Shown here in pieces: positions 23,901 through 31,897 of a stretch of DNA of 32,168 nt. Origin of the DNA: an uncultured Acinetobacter sp. Its GTDB lineage: Bacteria > Pseudomonadota > Gammaproteobacteria > Pseudomonadales > Moraxellaceae. The position numbers and the translations under genes are program-made. The notes under the pieces are model-generated. The model saw only the letters and a program-made list of their open reading frames with translations, searched no databases and had not been told where the DNA came from. Every line of letters starts with the position of its first letter. Positions within the stretch are counted from its first letter, which is position 1. The stretch lies in contig CANQWW010000012.1 in the NCBI GenBank assembly GCA_947627655.1, positions 1 through 32,168 on the forward strand, read 5' to 3'.

Positions 23901-24041
23901 ATGCAGCTTATTGGCAGTCTAGAGATTAAAGAAGCATTCTATGGTATTGCTAATCATTTATCAGAATGCGCTGATCACGTGGCCTGACGCCGTTATGAAT
24001 ATGAACATCGCAAATTCAGGCAATCACGCAAGCGCTTGTAA
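23901..24041 (+). pseudogene. Second broken ORF with an in-frame TGA
   Basis: ATG at 23901 opens a frame of 28 codons (IKEAFYGIANHLSECADHVA) that meets TGA at 23985. It continues in the same frame as RRYEYEHRKFRQSRKRL to a TAA at 24039. Both halves have protein-like composition and the second is strongly basic. No clear ribosome site precedes the ATG. I do not recognise the family. It probably belongs with the neighbouring broken ORF to one decayed insertion. Confidence 0.3.
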
Positions 24042-24068
24042 ATAATTTTACAGTCTCAAATGGCGTTG

Positions 24069-24108
24069 GACGAATCTATTCATGTGATATCACATCAATA
24101 GATTCGTC
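24069..24108. repeat. 40-base near-perfect palindrome after the siderophore operon
   Basis: GACGAATCTATT and AATAGATTCGTC flank an inner perfect palindrome ATGTGAT/ATCACAT. A single C-C mismatch on each side of the inner part (24081 and 24096) is the only break. It begins 24 bases past the stop of the binding-protein gene on the minus strand. No T-run follows on that strand, and only TTTT appears some bases later on the plus strand. It may end transcription or be a relic of a mobile element. Confidence 0.6.
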
Positions 24109-24131
24109 TCTGGGTTTTCCAATACTTGATA

Positions 24132-25070
24132 TTATTTGACCACTGCATCTACTTCTTTGAGCATGGACTGCATGCCGCCCAGACTGTCATTCATCAGATA
24201 CCAGGTGTTGGAATCCAGAAAGACGATATGGCCATTTTTGGCCGCTGTGGTCTGCCGTACCAGATTATTGTCCAGTACCTTGCGTGCACCGCCGTCACCT
24301 TCGGTAATGGCCGCGCTGCGATCGATCACAAACAGATAGTCCGGGTTCTTCTCGGCAATAAACTCATGCGAAACCGACATGCCATGAGTACCAACTTTAA
24401 TCTTCGGGTCGGCTGGCTGGAAGCCGTACAGGTCATGAATCAGTCCAAAACGTGAGCCTACTCCATAGGCAGACAGCTTGTTGTTGTTGACCAGAATGAT
24501 CAGTGCGGTCTTGTCCTTGGTTTTCTGCTGCAGCGCCTGAATGTTCTTGGACAGGTCGCTCAGCTGCTGCTCGGCCTCGGCACGTTTACCGACCATATCG
24601 GCAATGTTCAGGGTGTGCTGGCGGAAAGAATTTAAACGGTCGTTATAATCCACCTGATTAAAATAGACCGGGGCAATGCCCTGAATTTGGCCCATCAGGT
24701 TTTCCATGCGTCCGCTCATCAAGATCAGCTGCGGCTGGCTTTCAGCAATTTTTTCTAGATTGGGTTCCTTGGCCGTGCCCACATCGATATAACTATCGCG
24801 ATTAAACTGTTGCAGTGCTTCTGGCAATGGCGTGCCTTGTGGTAAAGCCACCACTTTTTCACTGGTACCCAAGGTCTGAATGGTGTTGAGCGAGTTGGTA
24901 TCCAGTACCGTGATGCGGCTTAATTCCTGGGGAATACTGATCTTGCCGGCCTGGCTTTCAAATTGCTGCATTTCAGCTGCACTGGTCTGACCAGAAGGGG
25001 TCTCGGTTGGACTACAGCCGGCCAGCAGACCGGTGAGCAACAGTGCAGATACGAGAGTATTTAAACGCAT
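24132..25070 (-). CDS. Siderophore ABC transporter substrate-binding lipoprotein
   Basis: A periplasmic iron-siderophore binding protein of 312 residues, anchored as a lipoprotein: the signal peptide ends in LLAGC with Cys19. The body has the class III binding-protein pattern, with EPNLEKIAESQPQLILMSGRM for the first lobe and AEKNPDYLFVIDR for the second. It resembles the FatB/CeuE/YclQ group that binds catecholate siderophores such as petrobactin or vibriobactin-type molecules. It is the last gene of a four-gene minus-strand operon, nine bases after the ATPase gene. Confidence 0.9.
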   Translation of the reverse strand: MRLNTLVSALLLTGLLAGCSPTETPSGQTSAAEMQQFESQAGKISIPQELSRITVLDTNSLNTIQTLGTSEKVVALPQGTPLPEALQQFNRDSYIDVGTAKEPNLEKIAESQPQLILMSGRMENLMGQIQGIAPVYFNQVDYNDRLNSFRQHTLNIADMVGKRAEAEQQLSDLSKNIQALQQKTKDKTALIILVNNNKLSAYGVGSRFGLIHDLYGFQPADPKIKVGTHGMSVSHEFIAEKNPDYLFVIDRSAAITEGDGGARKVLDNNLVRQTTAAKNGHIVFLDSNTWYLMNDSLGGMQSMLKEVDAVVK

Positions 25071-25079
25071 GGAGGTCTC

Positions 25080-25844
25080 CTAACTAATAAAATACAGCCC
25101 CAGCTGATGTTGCTGAATCTGCTGAATGGGAATATGAAAATCAAAAATATCCTGCAGAATATCTTCATGCATGATCTGCTGCGGCGTGCCCTGATAGGCC
25201 AGTTGGCCCTGTTTCATGGCAATGATCCGGTCCGCATAGACTGAAGCAAAATTGATATCGTGAATCACCACCACAATCGATTTACCATGATTGACGCAGA
25301 GGTCTTTGAGCACGCGCATGATCTGGGCGGAATGCTTCATGTCCAGATTGTTCAGCGGTTCATCCAGCAGGATATACTGGGTGTCCTGCGCCAGCACCAT
25401 GGCAATATAGGCGCGCTGGCGTTGGCCACCGGACAGCTCGCTTAGCTGCTGGCCCCGCATCGGTTCCAGCTCCATATAGTTGATCGCCTGATCAATCATT
25501 TGCCGGTCCTGTGCGGTCAGATGTCCGCGTGAATAAGGAAAACGCCCAAAGGCCACCAGATCTTCGACCGACAGACGCAGCTCGGTATGGTTGGCCTGCT
25601 TTAAAATCGCCATTTTCTTGGCAATCTCGGCATTGTTCATCTGCTGTAGATGCTGTCCGTCCAGCAGCACCTGGCCAGTATCTGCACTGATCAGCCGGCT
25701 GATGATGCCCAGCAGGGTGCTTTTACCGGCCCCATTCGGACCAATAAAGGCGGTAAACTGACCTTCGGCAATTTCAAGAGAAACTTGCTGAACCACGGTC
25801 TTGTCATGGTAATGCTTGCTGATATGCTCTAAGACAATTGCCAT
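25080..25844 (-). CDS. Siderophore ABC transporter ATP-binding protein
   Basis: A 254-residue ATPase with Walker A GPNGAGKST (35-43), the signature SELSGGQRQR (138-147), Walker B YILLDEPLNN and the switch His in VVVIHDINFA. This is the FepC/YclP type that powers iron-siderophore uptake. It overlaps the preceding permease gene by 16 bases, so the products are probably made together. Confidence 0.93.
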   Translation of the reverse strand: MAIVLEHISKHYHDKTVVQQVSLEIAEGQFTAFIGPNGAGKSTLLGIISRLISADTGQVLLDGQHLQQMNNAEIAKKMAILKQANHTELRLSVEDLVAFGRFPYSRGHLTAQDRQMIDQAINYMELEPMRGQQLSELSGGQRQRAYIAMVLAQDTQYILLDEPLNNLDMKHSAQIMRVLKDLCVNHGKSIVVVIHDINFASVYADRIIAMKQGQLAYQGTPQQIMHEDILQDIFDFHIPIQQIQQHQLGLYFIS

Positions 25845-26791
25845 TTTTTATTGTCCTTCAATAAGATCCAGAAAAAGTACAGGCCGCCGACAAAGTTGAT
25901 GATCACGCTGAGCGTGGTGCGCAGATTAAGCAGATGCAACACGATAAACTGGCCGACCAGCAGGGCCAAGATCGAGACCAGAATCATGCCGGGCAGCAGG
26001 ACCTGATGCCGGTGGGTTTTAAAAATTTCCAGGCTGATATTCAGTACCAGCAGACCGAGGAACATCATCGGTCCGGCCAGCGTGGTTGCCGAGGCCAGTG
26101 CCAGCACCACCAGAATCAGCGAAATCCGGCTCTGGCGGTCATAATCCAGTCCCAGATTCAGGGCATGATCACGGCCCAATGCCATCACATCAAAAATCCG
26201 TACCTGACGCAGACAATAGATCAGGATCGGCAGGATGGTCAGTGCCGACAGGATCAGCGGTTCGACTTTGACAAAGTTAAAGCTGGCAAAGCCGGCATAA
26301 GCCGCGACCTGAAACTCATCCGGATCGAGCAGCACCTGAATAAAGGTGGTCATGCTGTCAAACAGCGTGGCGCAGATCAGTCCGACCAACAGCAGGAAAT
26401 AGATATTTTTTTCCGCGACTTTCTGGAAAATAAAATGGTAGAGCAGCAGGGCAAAGGCCAGCATCAAGGCCAGTGAAATAAAATAGTCGGCCAGGATATT
26501 CAACGACAGCAGGGCGCTGGCGCCAAAAGCATAAATAATCAGGTTTTTTGACAACTCATACAGCTTGTCCAGTCCCAGCGCCTGTGGGGTTACCACCCGG
26601 TTATTGACGATACTGTGAAAAATCAGGGTAGAAATGCCGACCGCAGTTCCGGCAATCACAATGCCGCAGACGGTTTTAAAACGCAGACTCAGTGCATAGC
26701 GCCAGGCCGGCCCGAGATCCCAGCACAGATACAGCAGTAGACTGGCCAGCACTGCCAATGTTAGCAATAGTAATTTGGCAGCATTAGACAT
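25829..26791 (-). CDS. Siderophore ABC transporter permease, second (FecCD family)
   Basis: A 320-residue, very hydrophobic FecCD-type permease with eight to ten membrane segments. The conserved region GPMMFLGLLVLNISLEIF precedes the cytoplasmic ATPase-contact helix. It corresponds to the FatC/YclO position. It overlaps the first permease by eight bases and the ATPase gene by 16. Confidence 0.9.
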   Translation of the reverse strand: MSNAAKLLLLTLAVLASLLLYLCWDLGPAWRYALSLRFKTVCGIVIAGTAVGISTLIFHSIVNNRVVTPQALGLDKLYELSKNLIIYAFGASALLSLNILADYFISLALMLAFALLLYHFIFQKVAEKNIYFLLLVGLICATLFDSMTTFIQVLLDPDEFQVAAYAGFASFNFVKVEPLILSALTILPILIYCLRQVRIFDVMALGRDHALNLGLDYDRQSRISLILVVLALASATTLAGPMMFLGLLVLNISLEIFKTHRHQVLLPGMILVSILALLVGQFIVLHLLNLRTTLSVIINFVGGLYFFWILLKDNKKWQLS

Positions 26792-27737
26792 GACGATAAC
26801 TCCGCAGTAGTAGCCACAGGAAAATCACGCTGCCAAATACGCCCATAATCAGACTAATCGGAATTTCATAAGGATAGATCAGGATTCGTCCAAAGATATC
26901 GCAGACCAGTACCAGCAAGGCACCCAGCAGGGCAGTCGGCCCCAGGGTTTTACGCAGGTTATCGCCCAGATACAGGCTGACAATATTGGGCACAATGAGC
27001 CCCAGAAAAGGAATTGCACCGACGGTAATCACTACAATGCCGGTAATCATCGACACCAGTGCCAGGCCAATAAATAAGGTCTGGCGATAGTTCAGCCCCA
27101 AATTAGACGCAAAATCCTGGCCCAATCCGGCCAGTAAAAAGCGCTGGGCAAACAGGTAGATGAGGATAAACAGCGGCACACTGAGATAAATCAGCTCATA
27201 TTGCCCGTTTAAAATGGTGGAAAAATCACCCTGTAACCAGCCAGCCAGATTTTGCAGCAAATCCATTTGCAGGGCAATAAAAGTGGTAAAGGCAGAAATG
27301 ATACTGCCAAAAATCATCCCGACCAGCGGCACAAACACGGTATCACGATGCTTGAGCCGCGATAAAATCGCCATAAAGCCCATGGCCCCAAGCAGGGTCA
27401 CCACAATCGCAAAACCGGTTTTCAGAAAAATCGAGGCAGTCGGCAGCAGAATAATCGATACCAATACACCCAGACGGGCACAGTCATACAGCCCAGCGGT
27501 GGTTGGAGAAACAAAACGGTTACGGCTCAGGGTCTGCATGATCAGGCCACAGATACTCAGACCAGCCCCAGCAATCAGAATAGCCATCAGTCGCGGTAAA
27601 CGGCTGGTCCAGAACAGTTGCCAGTCCTGAGCCTGGCCTTGTAATAAGCCTTGCCAGCGCATGTCACCGACACCGACCGACAGGGAAAATCCTGCACCAA
27701 GCAAGAGCAGAAGCAGCAGATAGCGGTGTTTTATCAT
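26784..27737 (-). CDS. Siderophore ABC transporter permease, first (FecCD family)
   Basis: A FecCD-type permease of about 317 residues corresponding to FatD/YclN. It has the family stretch GAIPFLGLIVPNIVSLYLG and many hydrophobic segments. The ORF track begins at 27770, adding MLISPDYDDKP. Starting at ATG 27737 gives MIKHRYLLLLLLLGAG, which matches the usual family N-terminus and length. Neither start has a clear ribosome site. It is the first gene of the operon and has an unusually long leader back to the Fur-box promoter about 200 bases upstream. Confidence 0.88.
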   Translation of the reverse strand: MIKHRYLLLLLLLGAGFSLSVGVGDMRWQGLLQGQAQDWQLFWTSRLPRLMAILIAGAGLSICGLIMQTLSRNRFVSPTTAGLYDCARLGVLVSIILLPTASIFLKTGFAIVVTLLGAMGFMAILSRLKHRDTVFVPLVGMIFGSIISAFTTFIALQMDLLQNLAGWLQGDFSTILNGQYELIYLSVPLFILIYLFAQRFLLAGLGQDFASNLGLNYRQTLFIGLALVSMITGIVVITVGAIPFLGLIVPNIVSLYLGDNLRKTLGPTALLGALLVLVCDIFGRILIYPYEIPISLIMGVFGSVIFLWLLLRSYRHV

Positions 27738-27942
27738 GGGCTTATCATCATAATCCGGTGATATCAACATCGATCAAGCGCATAGACATAGATCAAGATA
27801 TAGAAAAAATTAAAAATAGAAAAAGTGGACTGGCAGATTGCCTCGGTGCACTTCGGGAGATCGCTTTTCGATGATCTATTTGGATCAGTAGACCCATAGT
27901 TCTGGATCAGGATGCAGGCTATAGCTTAGCCAGCTCAGGAAT

Positions 27943-27961
27943 GTTAATCATTCTCATTATT
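27943..27961 (-). promoter_or_regulatory. Fur box and promoter of the siderophore ABC operon
   Basis: On the minus strand, AATAATGAGAATGATTAAC matches the Fur consensus GATAATGATAATCATTATC in most positions, with the NATWAT-type units intact. A TACAAT box, five of six for a -10, overlaps its upstream edge, and the -35 is poor. Fur with iron would block this promoter. It implies a leader of about 200 bases before the first permease gene. Confidence 0.7.
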
Positions 27962-27975
27962 GTAAGGTAATATAA

Positions 27976-28000
27976 ATAAAAATAGCAGGGAACCCTATTT
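27976..28000 (-). terminator. Probable terminator of the LysR gene
   Basis: On the minus strand, AAATAGGG and CC..CTATTT form a short hairpin with a small bulge, followed by TTATTTAT. It lies about 70 bases past the LysR stop. The stem is weak, so the call is tentative. Confidence 0.4.
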
Positions 28001-28071
28001 AAGCAACGCAGTGTCTTATATTTGCAACAATAGCAAGCTGAAAATGATACTAATTCTGCTTAAAAAAACAT

Positions 28072-28974
28072 CTAATTCATTGAATAGACAGTGGATTGTT
28101 CCAGAATATAGTCAATCAAGGTGCGTAATTTTTTCGGAATATACGGGTCCTTGCTATACACCAGATTCAGCTGGCTGTCCTGATAGCCTGGAATATCTAG
28201 CTGGGCTTCGAGCAGCTCGCCACGGGCCAGATGTGCTTCGATCGCAACACGCGGCTGATAGATGACACCCAGTCCAGCCAAGGCCAGATCAATCAGGATC
28301 AGGCCACTATTGCTTTTACTATTACCGGAAATCTGCACCTGACGGTTCTGGCTAAACTGCCAGAACTGCGGCCCGGCAATTTCTGACTGAGAACAGCCGA
28401 GACAGTTGTGCTGGCGCAGCTCATCCAGACTGCCCGGCAGGCCATGTCTCTGCCAGTAGGCCGGACTGGCGGCCACCACCATGTCCACTTTGGGGAGCAG
28501 CGGTCGTGCAATCAGGTAAGGTTCAACCTGCATCCCGAAGCGCAGTATCAGGTCTAGTTGCTCTTTTAACAGGTCGGAACGTTCGTCAGAAATCTGGATC
28601 TCTAGCTCAATATGCGGATACAGGCGCTGGAACTGTTGCAGCTGAGGCAATAGGTATTTCTGCCCTAATACACTCGGCATGGCCAGACGGATTTTGCCCT
28701 GCACCTCGGTCTGGTCACGCAGCAGATTGCTTTCTGCCTCGCCCAGATCGTTCAGGATTTTTTCACAGGTGTGTAAATACTCAGCCCCACTACGGGTCAG
28801 TTCCAGCCGCCGCGTACTGCGCTGCAGCAGTTTGAGCTGCAAATGCTGTTCCAGTCGCTGGATATGCCGGGTGACCATGGCGGCTGAAATTTGATGCTGT
28901 TCTGCAGCACGGACAAAGCTGCCGGCATGAGCCACACTCATGAAAATCTGCATGCTGGTCAGTTTGTCGAACAT
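28072..28974 (-). CDS. LysR-family transcriptional regulator
   Basis: A 300-residue LysR protein. The N-terminal helix-turn-helix SFVRAAEQHQISAAMVTRHIQRLEQ is followed by the periplasmic-binding-like effector domain from about residue 90. It diverges from the SDR gene at 29076 with 101 bases between them, the standard LysR arrangement, and an inverted repeat lies in the gap. It therefore probably controls that SDR gene and its own. The effector is not visible. Confidence 0.92.
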   Translation of the reverse strand: MFDKLTSMQIFMSVAHAGSFVRAAEQHQISAAMVTRHIQRLEQHLQLKLLQRSTRRLELTRSGAEYLHTCEKILNDLGEAESNLLRDQTEVQGKIRLAMPSVLGQKYLLPQLQQFQRLYPHIELEIQISDERSDLLKEQLDLILRFGMQVEPYLIARPLLPKVDMVVAASPAYWQRHGLPGSLDELRQHNCLGCSQSEIAGPQFWQFSQNRQVQISGNSKSNSGLILIDLALAGLGVIYQPRVAIEAHLARGELLEAQLDIPGYQDSQLNLVYSKDPYIPKKLRTLIDYILEQSTVYSMN

Positions 28975-28976
28975 AG

Positions 28977-28999
28977 ATTATTTACAAATAGTGAATAAT
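28977..28999. promoter_or_regulatory. Candidate LysR binding site
   Basis: ATTATTTAC and GTGAATAAT form an inverted repeat with one mismatch and a five-base centre. It sits just upstream of the LysR start and within the LysR/SDR divergent gap. LysR sites are often dyads of this sort with T-N11-A. AT richness lowers the weight of the match. Confidence 0.4.
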
Positions 29000-29075
29000 G
29001 ACTTTACAACTATGATAATTATTAAACCAAAAAACAAGTCTATAGTGAATGAAATCTTGACCATTGGAGTAGATG

Positions 29076-29870
29076 ATGCATATTTCACTTGATCAGAAAA
29101 CCGCACTGGTGACTTCTGCCACAGCAGGTATCGGCTTTGCGATTGCTCAGGGGCTGGCTGAAGCAGGTGCAGAAGTGATCATTACCGGCCGTCAGGCAGA
29201 CAAAGTAGATCAGGCCGTTGCACGGCTGCAACAGCAGTTTCCTGCGGCCCGGATTCGCGGACTGGCACTGAATGCCGCTACGGCAGAAGGCTGTGCCCAG
29301 ATCATTCAGGCCGTACCGCAGGTGGATATCCTGATCAATAACTTGGGTATCTATGGCACTTGTGAATTCAGTCAGATTTCAGACCAGCAGTGGTTCGAGT
29401 TTTTTGAAACCAATATCATGAGCGGGGTACGCCTGAGCCGGCACTATATGCAGGCTATGCAACAGCAGGGCTGGGGCCGGATTCAGTTTATTTCCAGTGA
29501 ATCGGCTTTTAATATTCCGGCCGACATGGTGCATTATGGGATGACCAAATCGGCTATTCAGGGCGTCTCTCGTGGCCTGGCCAAGGCACTAGCGGGTAGT
29601 GGTGTCACGGTGAATACTGTCTTGCCGGGGCCGACCAAAACTGAAGGTGCGATGGTGATGCTGGAAAATATTGCGCAGCAACAGGGCTGCAGCCTGATCG
29701 AAGCTGAGCGCCATTTTATTGCACAACACCGTAATAGCAGTATTATCCGCCGTTTTGCTGAGCCACGGGAAATTGCCAATATGGTGGTCTATATCGCTTC
29801 GCCACAGGCCAGTGCCACCACAGGCGCAGCACTACGGGTCGAAGGCGGGATTGTGGACAGTATCCATTAA
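29076..29870 (+). CDS. Short-chain dehydrogenase/reductase under LysR control
   Basis: A 264-residue SDR. The cofactor loop reads TSATAGIG (13-20), with Ser in place of the first Gly of TGxxxGxG. NNLG replaces NNAG. The catalytic Tyr and Lys lie in YGMTK, with a Ser in FISSES. GGAG lies six bases before the second of two adjacent ATGs (29076), and the first at 29073 is also possible. It diverges from the LysR gene. The substrate is unknown. Confidence 0.88.
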   Translation: MHISLDQKTALVTSATAGIGFAIAQGLAEAGAEVIITGRQADKVDQAVARLQQQFPAARIRGLALNAATAEGCAQIIQAVPQVDILINNLGIYGTCEFSQISDQQWFEFFETNIMSGVRLSRHYMQAMQQQGWGRIQFISSESAFNIPADMVHYGMTKSAIQGVSRGLAKALAGSGVTVNTVLPGPTKTEGAMVMLENIAQQQGCSLIEAERHFIAQHRNSSIIRRFAEPREIANMVVYIASPQASATTGAALRVEGGIVDSIH

Positions 29871-29930
29871 GTGATTACCCGTAAAAAGTACGGATTTTAA
29901 AGCGGATATTCATACTATTCTAAAGGCTTT

Positions 29931-29983
29931 GCGGCGTCCGGGCCGCTCTGCCATGATCTGCTTTCTGGCAGATAGCGATCTGC
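29931..29983. repeat. Cluster of short GC-rich hairpins between converging genes
   Basis: GCGGC/GCCGC (29931-29946), TCTGCC/GGCAGA (29947-29972) and GCAGAT/ATCTGC (29968-29983) follow one another. The second and third share bases and cannot form together. They lie between the SDR gene and the converging small membrane protein gene. No T-run follows, so termination is uncertain. Confidence 0.4.
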
Positions 29984-30044
29984 GCACCGGCTTAAAAAAG
30001 CTGCCAAGTGCAAACTGATTGGTATTATAGCAGTAATGGCAAAA

Positions 30045-30338
30045 CTAGCTTCCCGACCGCTTCTTCGGCTTGAGATCATTGTGGCTTAAAATAAATATCC
30101 ATGCGATTGGCGTTATCAAGACCCACACTGCAACAAAACCAATACTCTGACTTAACTGGTGACGCAGCAGCAAGATGACCAATAACAACAACAGACCGGC
30201 AACGATTCTCACTAGTCTCGGATATTTGCTGAGCCATCTATATCGGGATTGCCGGGTTTGAGCGATATGTTTGCTACTGACCCGGTAAACAGCCCCACAG
30301 GCCAGCCAGAGCAACAGAGCCGAAATCAGCCAGATCAT
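30045..30338 (-). CDS. Small membrane protein of the PepSY iron-uptake-associated operon (possibly DUF3325-like)
   Basis: A protein of 97 residues with three hydrophobic segments: MIWLISALLLWLACGAV, IVAGLLLLLVILLL and GFVAVWVLITPIAWIFIL. A basic tail, LKPKKRSGS, follows. ATG at 30338 overlaps the stop of the PepSY gene by one base (TGATG), which implies translational coupling. The longer ORF in the track, from 30482, is an out-of-frame extension into that gene and lacks support. Small proteins of the DUF3325 type are known beside PepSY membrane proteins in iron-uptake loci. I assign it there by position and shape only. Confidence 0.7.
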   Translation of the reverse strand: MIWLISALLLWLACGAVYRVSSKHIAQTRQSRYRWLSKYPRLVRIVAGLLLLLVILLLRHQLSQSIGFVAVWVLITPIAWIFILSHNDLKPKKRSGS

Positions 30339-31894
30339 CAGTGCTTCTTCTGTTGAACGGTGTTCAATTTTTTCTGGATTTTTTTCACTGCCCGCTGCTG
30401 AATCGGGGTAATTTTCTGGTGTAAAAATAATGCGATGAGTGCCATAAGCCAAAGCATCAGATCGATCCGCAAGAAGGTCCAATAAAGGGCAAAAGAATCC
30501 GCATACTGCTGAGAAAGTAGCACATACAGATCAAGCAATGGCAGGATAAAAGCCGCTGCCATCAAGATTTTTAGCTGACTTTTCCAGAGATGCTGCTTTG
30601 GTGTAAAACAGGCCAAAATCAGGCTGCCCAGCCAAATTGCAAAAAAACTATAGATCTCAATATTGGGGCCAGCAGTGGCTGTGCCGATCAGCCGGTTGGC
30701 ATACAGATAACCCAGCATCGCGAGCGGTAAGCCGATAATTACCGCACTATTCAAGCGATTGACCAGATAGTGCCCAAAATGAAACCGGTCGGTTTTTGAT
30801 TGCATCTGCCGTTTAAGGCTCCAGAGTAACAGTCCAGAGGCAATCATCACGCAGCCCAAAAGTCCGGAGAAAAACAGGCCGAGGCGCAGAATGGGATCGG
30901 CAAAACGTGCCATATGCAGGCCATAGACCCCGACATTCAAGGTCGCAATCGCACTTTGATTGCGGGTATTGTTCAGGATTTGACCTGTGGCGGCATTCAG
31001 GGTGAGCTGGGCCTGATTCCGGCTAATGGATTGATCCTTCAGCTCAGTCAGAGTGATTTGTGCCAGCTGGGTATTCGGTTGCTTGACCGTGATCGTATCA
31101 AAGGGACTCTGTCCCCAGTGCTGCTGTGCCGTGGCAATAAAATACTGGATCGGCCGCATCTCGGTTTTTAGCGGCGTAGTCGTCGGCTCAGCAACCGCCA
31201 CGCTACGGATTTCCTCAAAATATTGAAAAGGATTTTCCGGATAGAGTTTTTTCATCCCCGAAGGTAAGACCAGATAAAAGAAAATGGCCAGACCGGTAAA
31301 GGTAACTGTTAAAAAGAAAGGGAGTGCGATGACCGAACTGACATTATGCACATCCAGATAGGAGCGCTGACCCTTAAAGGCGCGGAGGGTAAAGAAATCG
31401 CTCAGGATTTTCTTGTGGGTGATGATGCCTGAAATCAGGGTCATCAACATGATCAAGGCGGCAATAGTGACAATGGTGCGCCCGATCAGATAGGGCAGGC
31501 CATACAGCTGAAAATGAAAATTATAGAAAAAATCACCGCCCTGGGTGGCAGAAAGACTCAGTTCCTGCCCGGTTGCAGCATCCAGCGTCTGGCTGGCATA
31601 GCTGCCATCGGCTTTTTGCCAATAGAGTTTATTGACGGGTGAGCTGTCTGTGGCGACACCGATATACCAGTTTTGCGCATCGGCGGCATGGTGCTGCAAA
31701 TAGCCATAGGCCGACTGAATAGCGGTCTGCTGATTGACCTGTATGTTGGCGAATTGCGGCTGCATCCACAGGCTGATTTCTTGGCGGTAATAGGTGACGG
31801 TTCCGGTTAAAAAGATCGCAAACAGCAACCAGCCAAAAGTGAGACCTAGCCATGAATGTAGCCATGCCATCGATTGGCGGACAGATTTATACAT
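30338..31894 (-). CDS. PepSY-associated membrane protein
   Basis: A 518-residue inner-membrane protein. It opens with the PepSY_TM signature WLHSWLGLTFGWLLFAIFLTGTVTYYRQEI and has further membrane helices near 135-155, 190-215, 340-360 and at the C-terminus. Between them are large soluble parts with PepSY-like segments. Such proteins (PiuB-like) commonly accompany TonB-dependent siderophore receptors and are thought to aid release or reduction of iron in the periplasm. TAGG lies about nine bases before the ATG. It sits three bases after the leucine-rich-repeat frame and overlaps the small membrane protein gene. Confidence 0.87.
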   Translation of the reverse strand: MYKSVRQSMAWLHSWLGLTFGWLLFAIFLTGTVTYYRQEISLWMQPQFANIQVNQQTAIQSAYGYLQHHAADAQNWYIGVATDSSPVNKLYWQKADGSYASQTLDAATGQELSLSATQGGDFFYNFHFQLYGLPYLIGRTIVTIAALIMLMTLISGIITHKKILSDFFTLRAFKGQRSYLDVHNVSSVIALPFFLTVTFTGLAIFFYLVLPSGMKKLYPENPFQYFEEIRSVAVAEPTTTPLKTEMRPIQYFIATAQQHWGQSPFDTITVKQPNTQLAQITLTELKDQSISRNQAQLTLNAATGQILNNTRNQSAIATLNVGVYGLHMARFADPILRLGLFFSGLLGCVMIASGLLLWSLKRQMQSKTDRFHFGHYLVNRLNSAVIIGLPLAMLGYLYANRLIGTATAGPNIEIYSFFAIWLGSLILACFTPKQHLWKSQLKILMAAAFILPLLDLYVLLSQQYADSFALYWTFLRIDLMLWLMALIALFLHQKITPIQQRAVKKIQKKLNTVQQKKH

Positions 31895-31897
31895 GCT

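Noticed and set aside
23705-23987. In-frame TGA codons read as selenocysteine or Trp
   Set aside because: No SECIS-like element was seen and neither frame belongs to a known selenoprotein family. Gene decay is simpler.
25934-26476. 180-codon plus-strand ORF opposite the siderophore permease
   Set aside because: Very rich in Q, H and D, as expected for the antisense of hydrophobic codons.
30045-30482. 145-codon version of the small membrane protein in the ORF track
   Set aside because: Its first 48 codons lie inside the PepSY gene in another frame and are not membrane-like. The coupled ATG at 30338 fits better.
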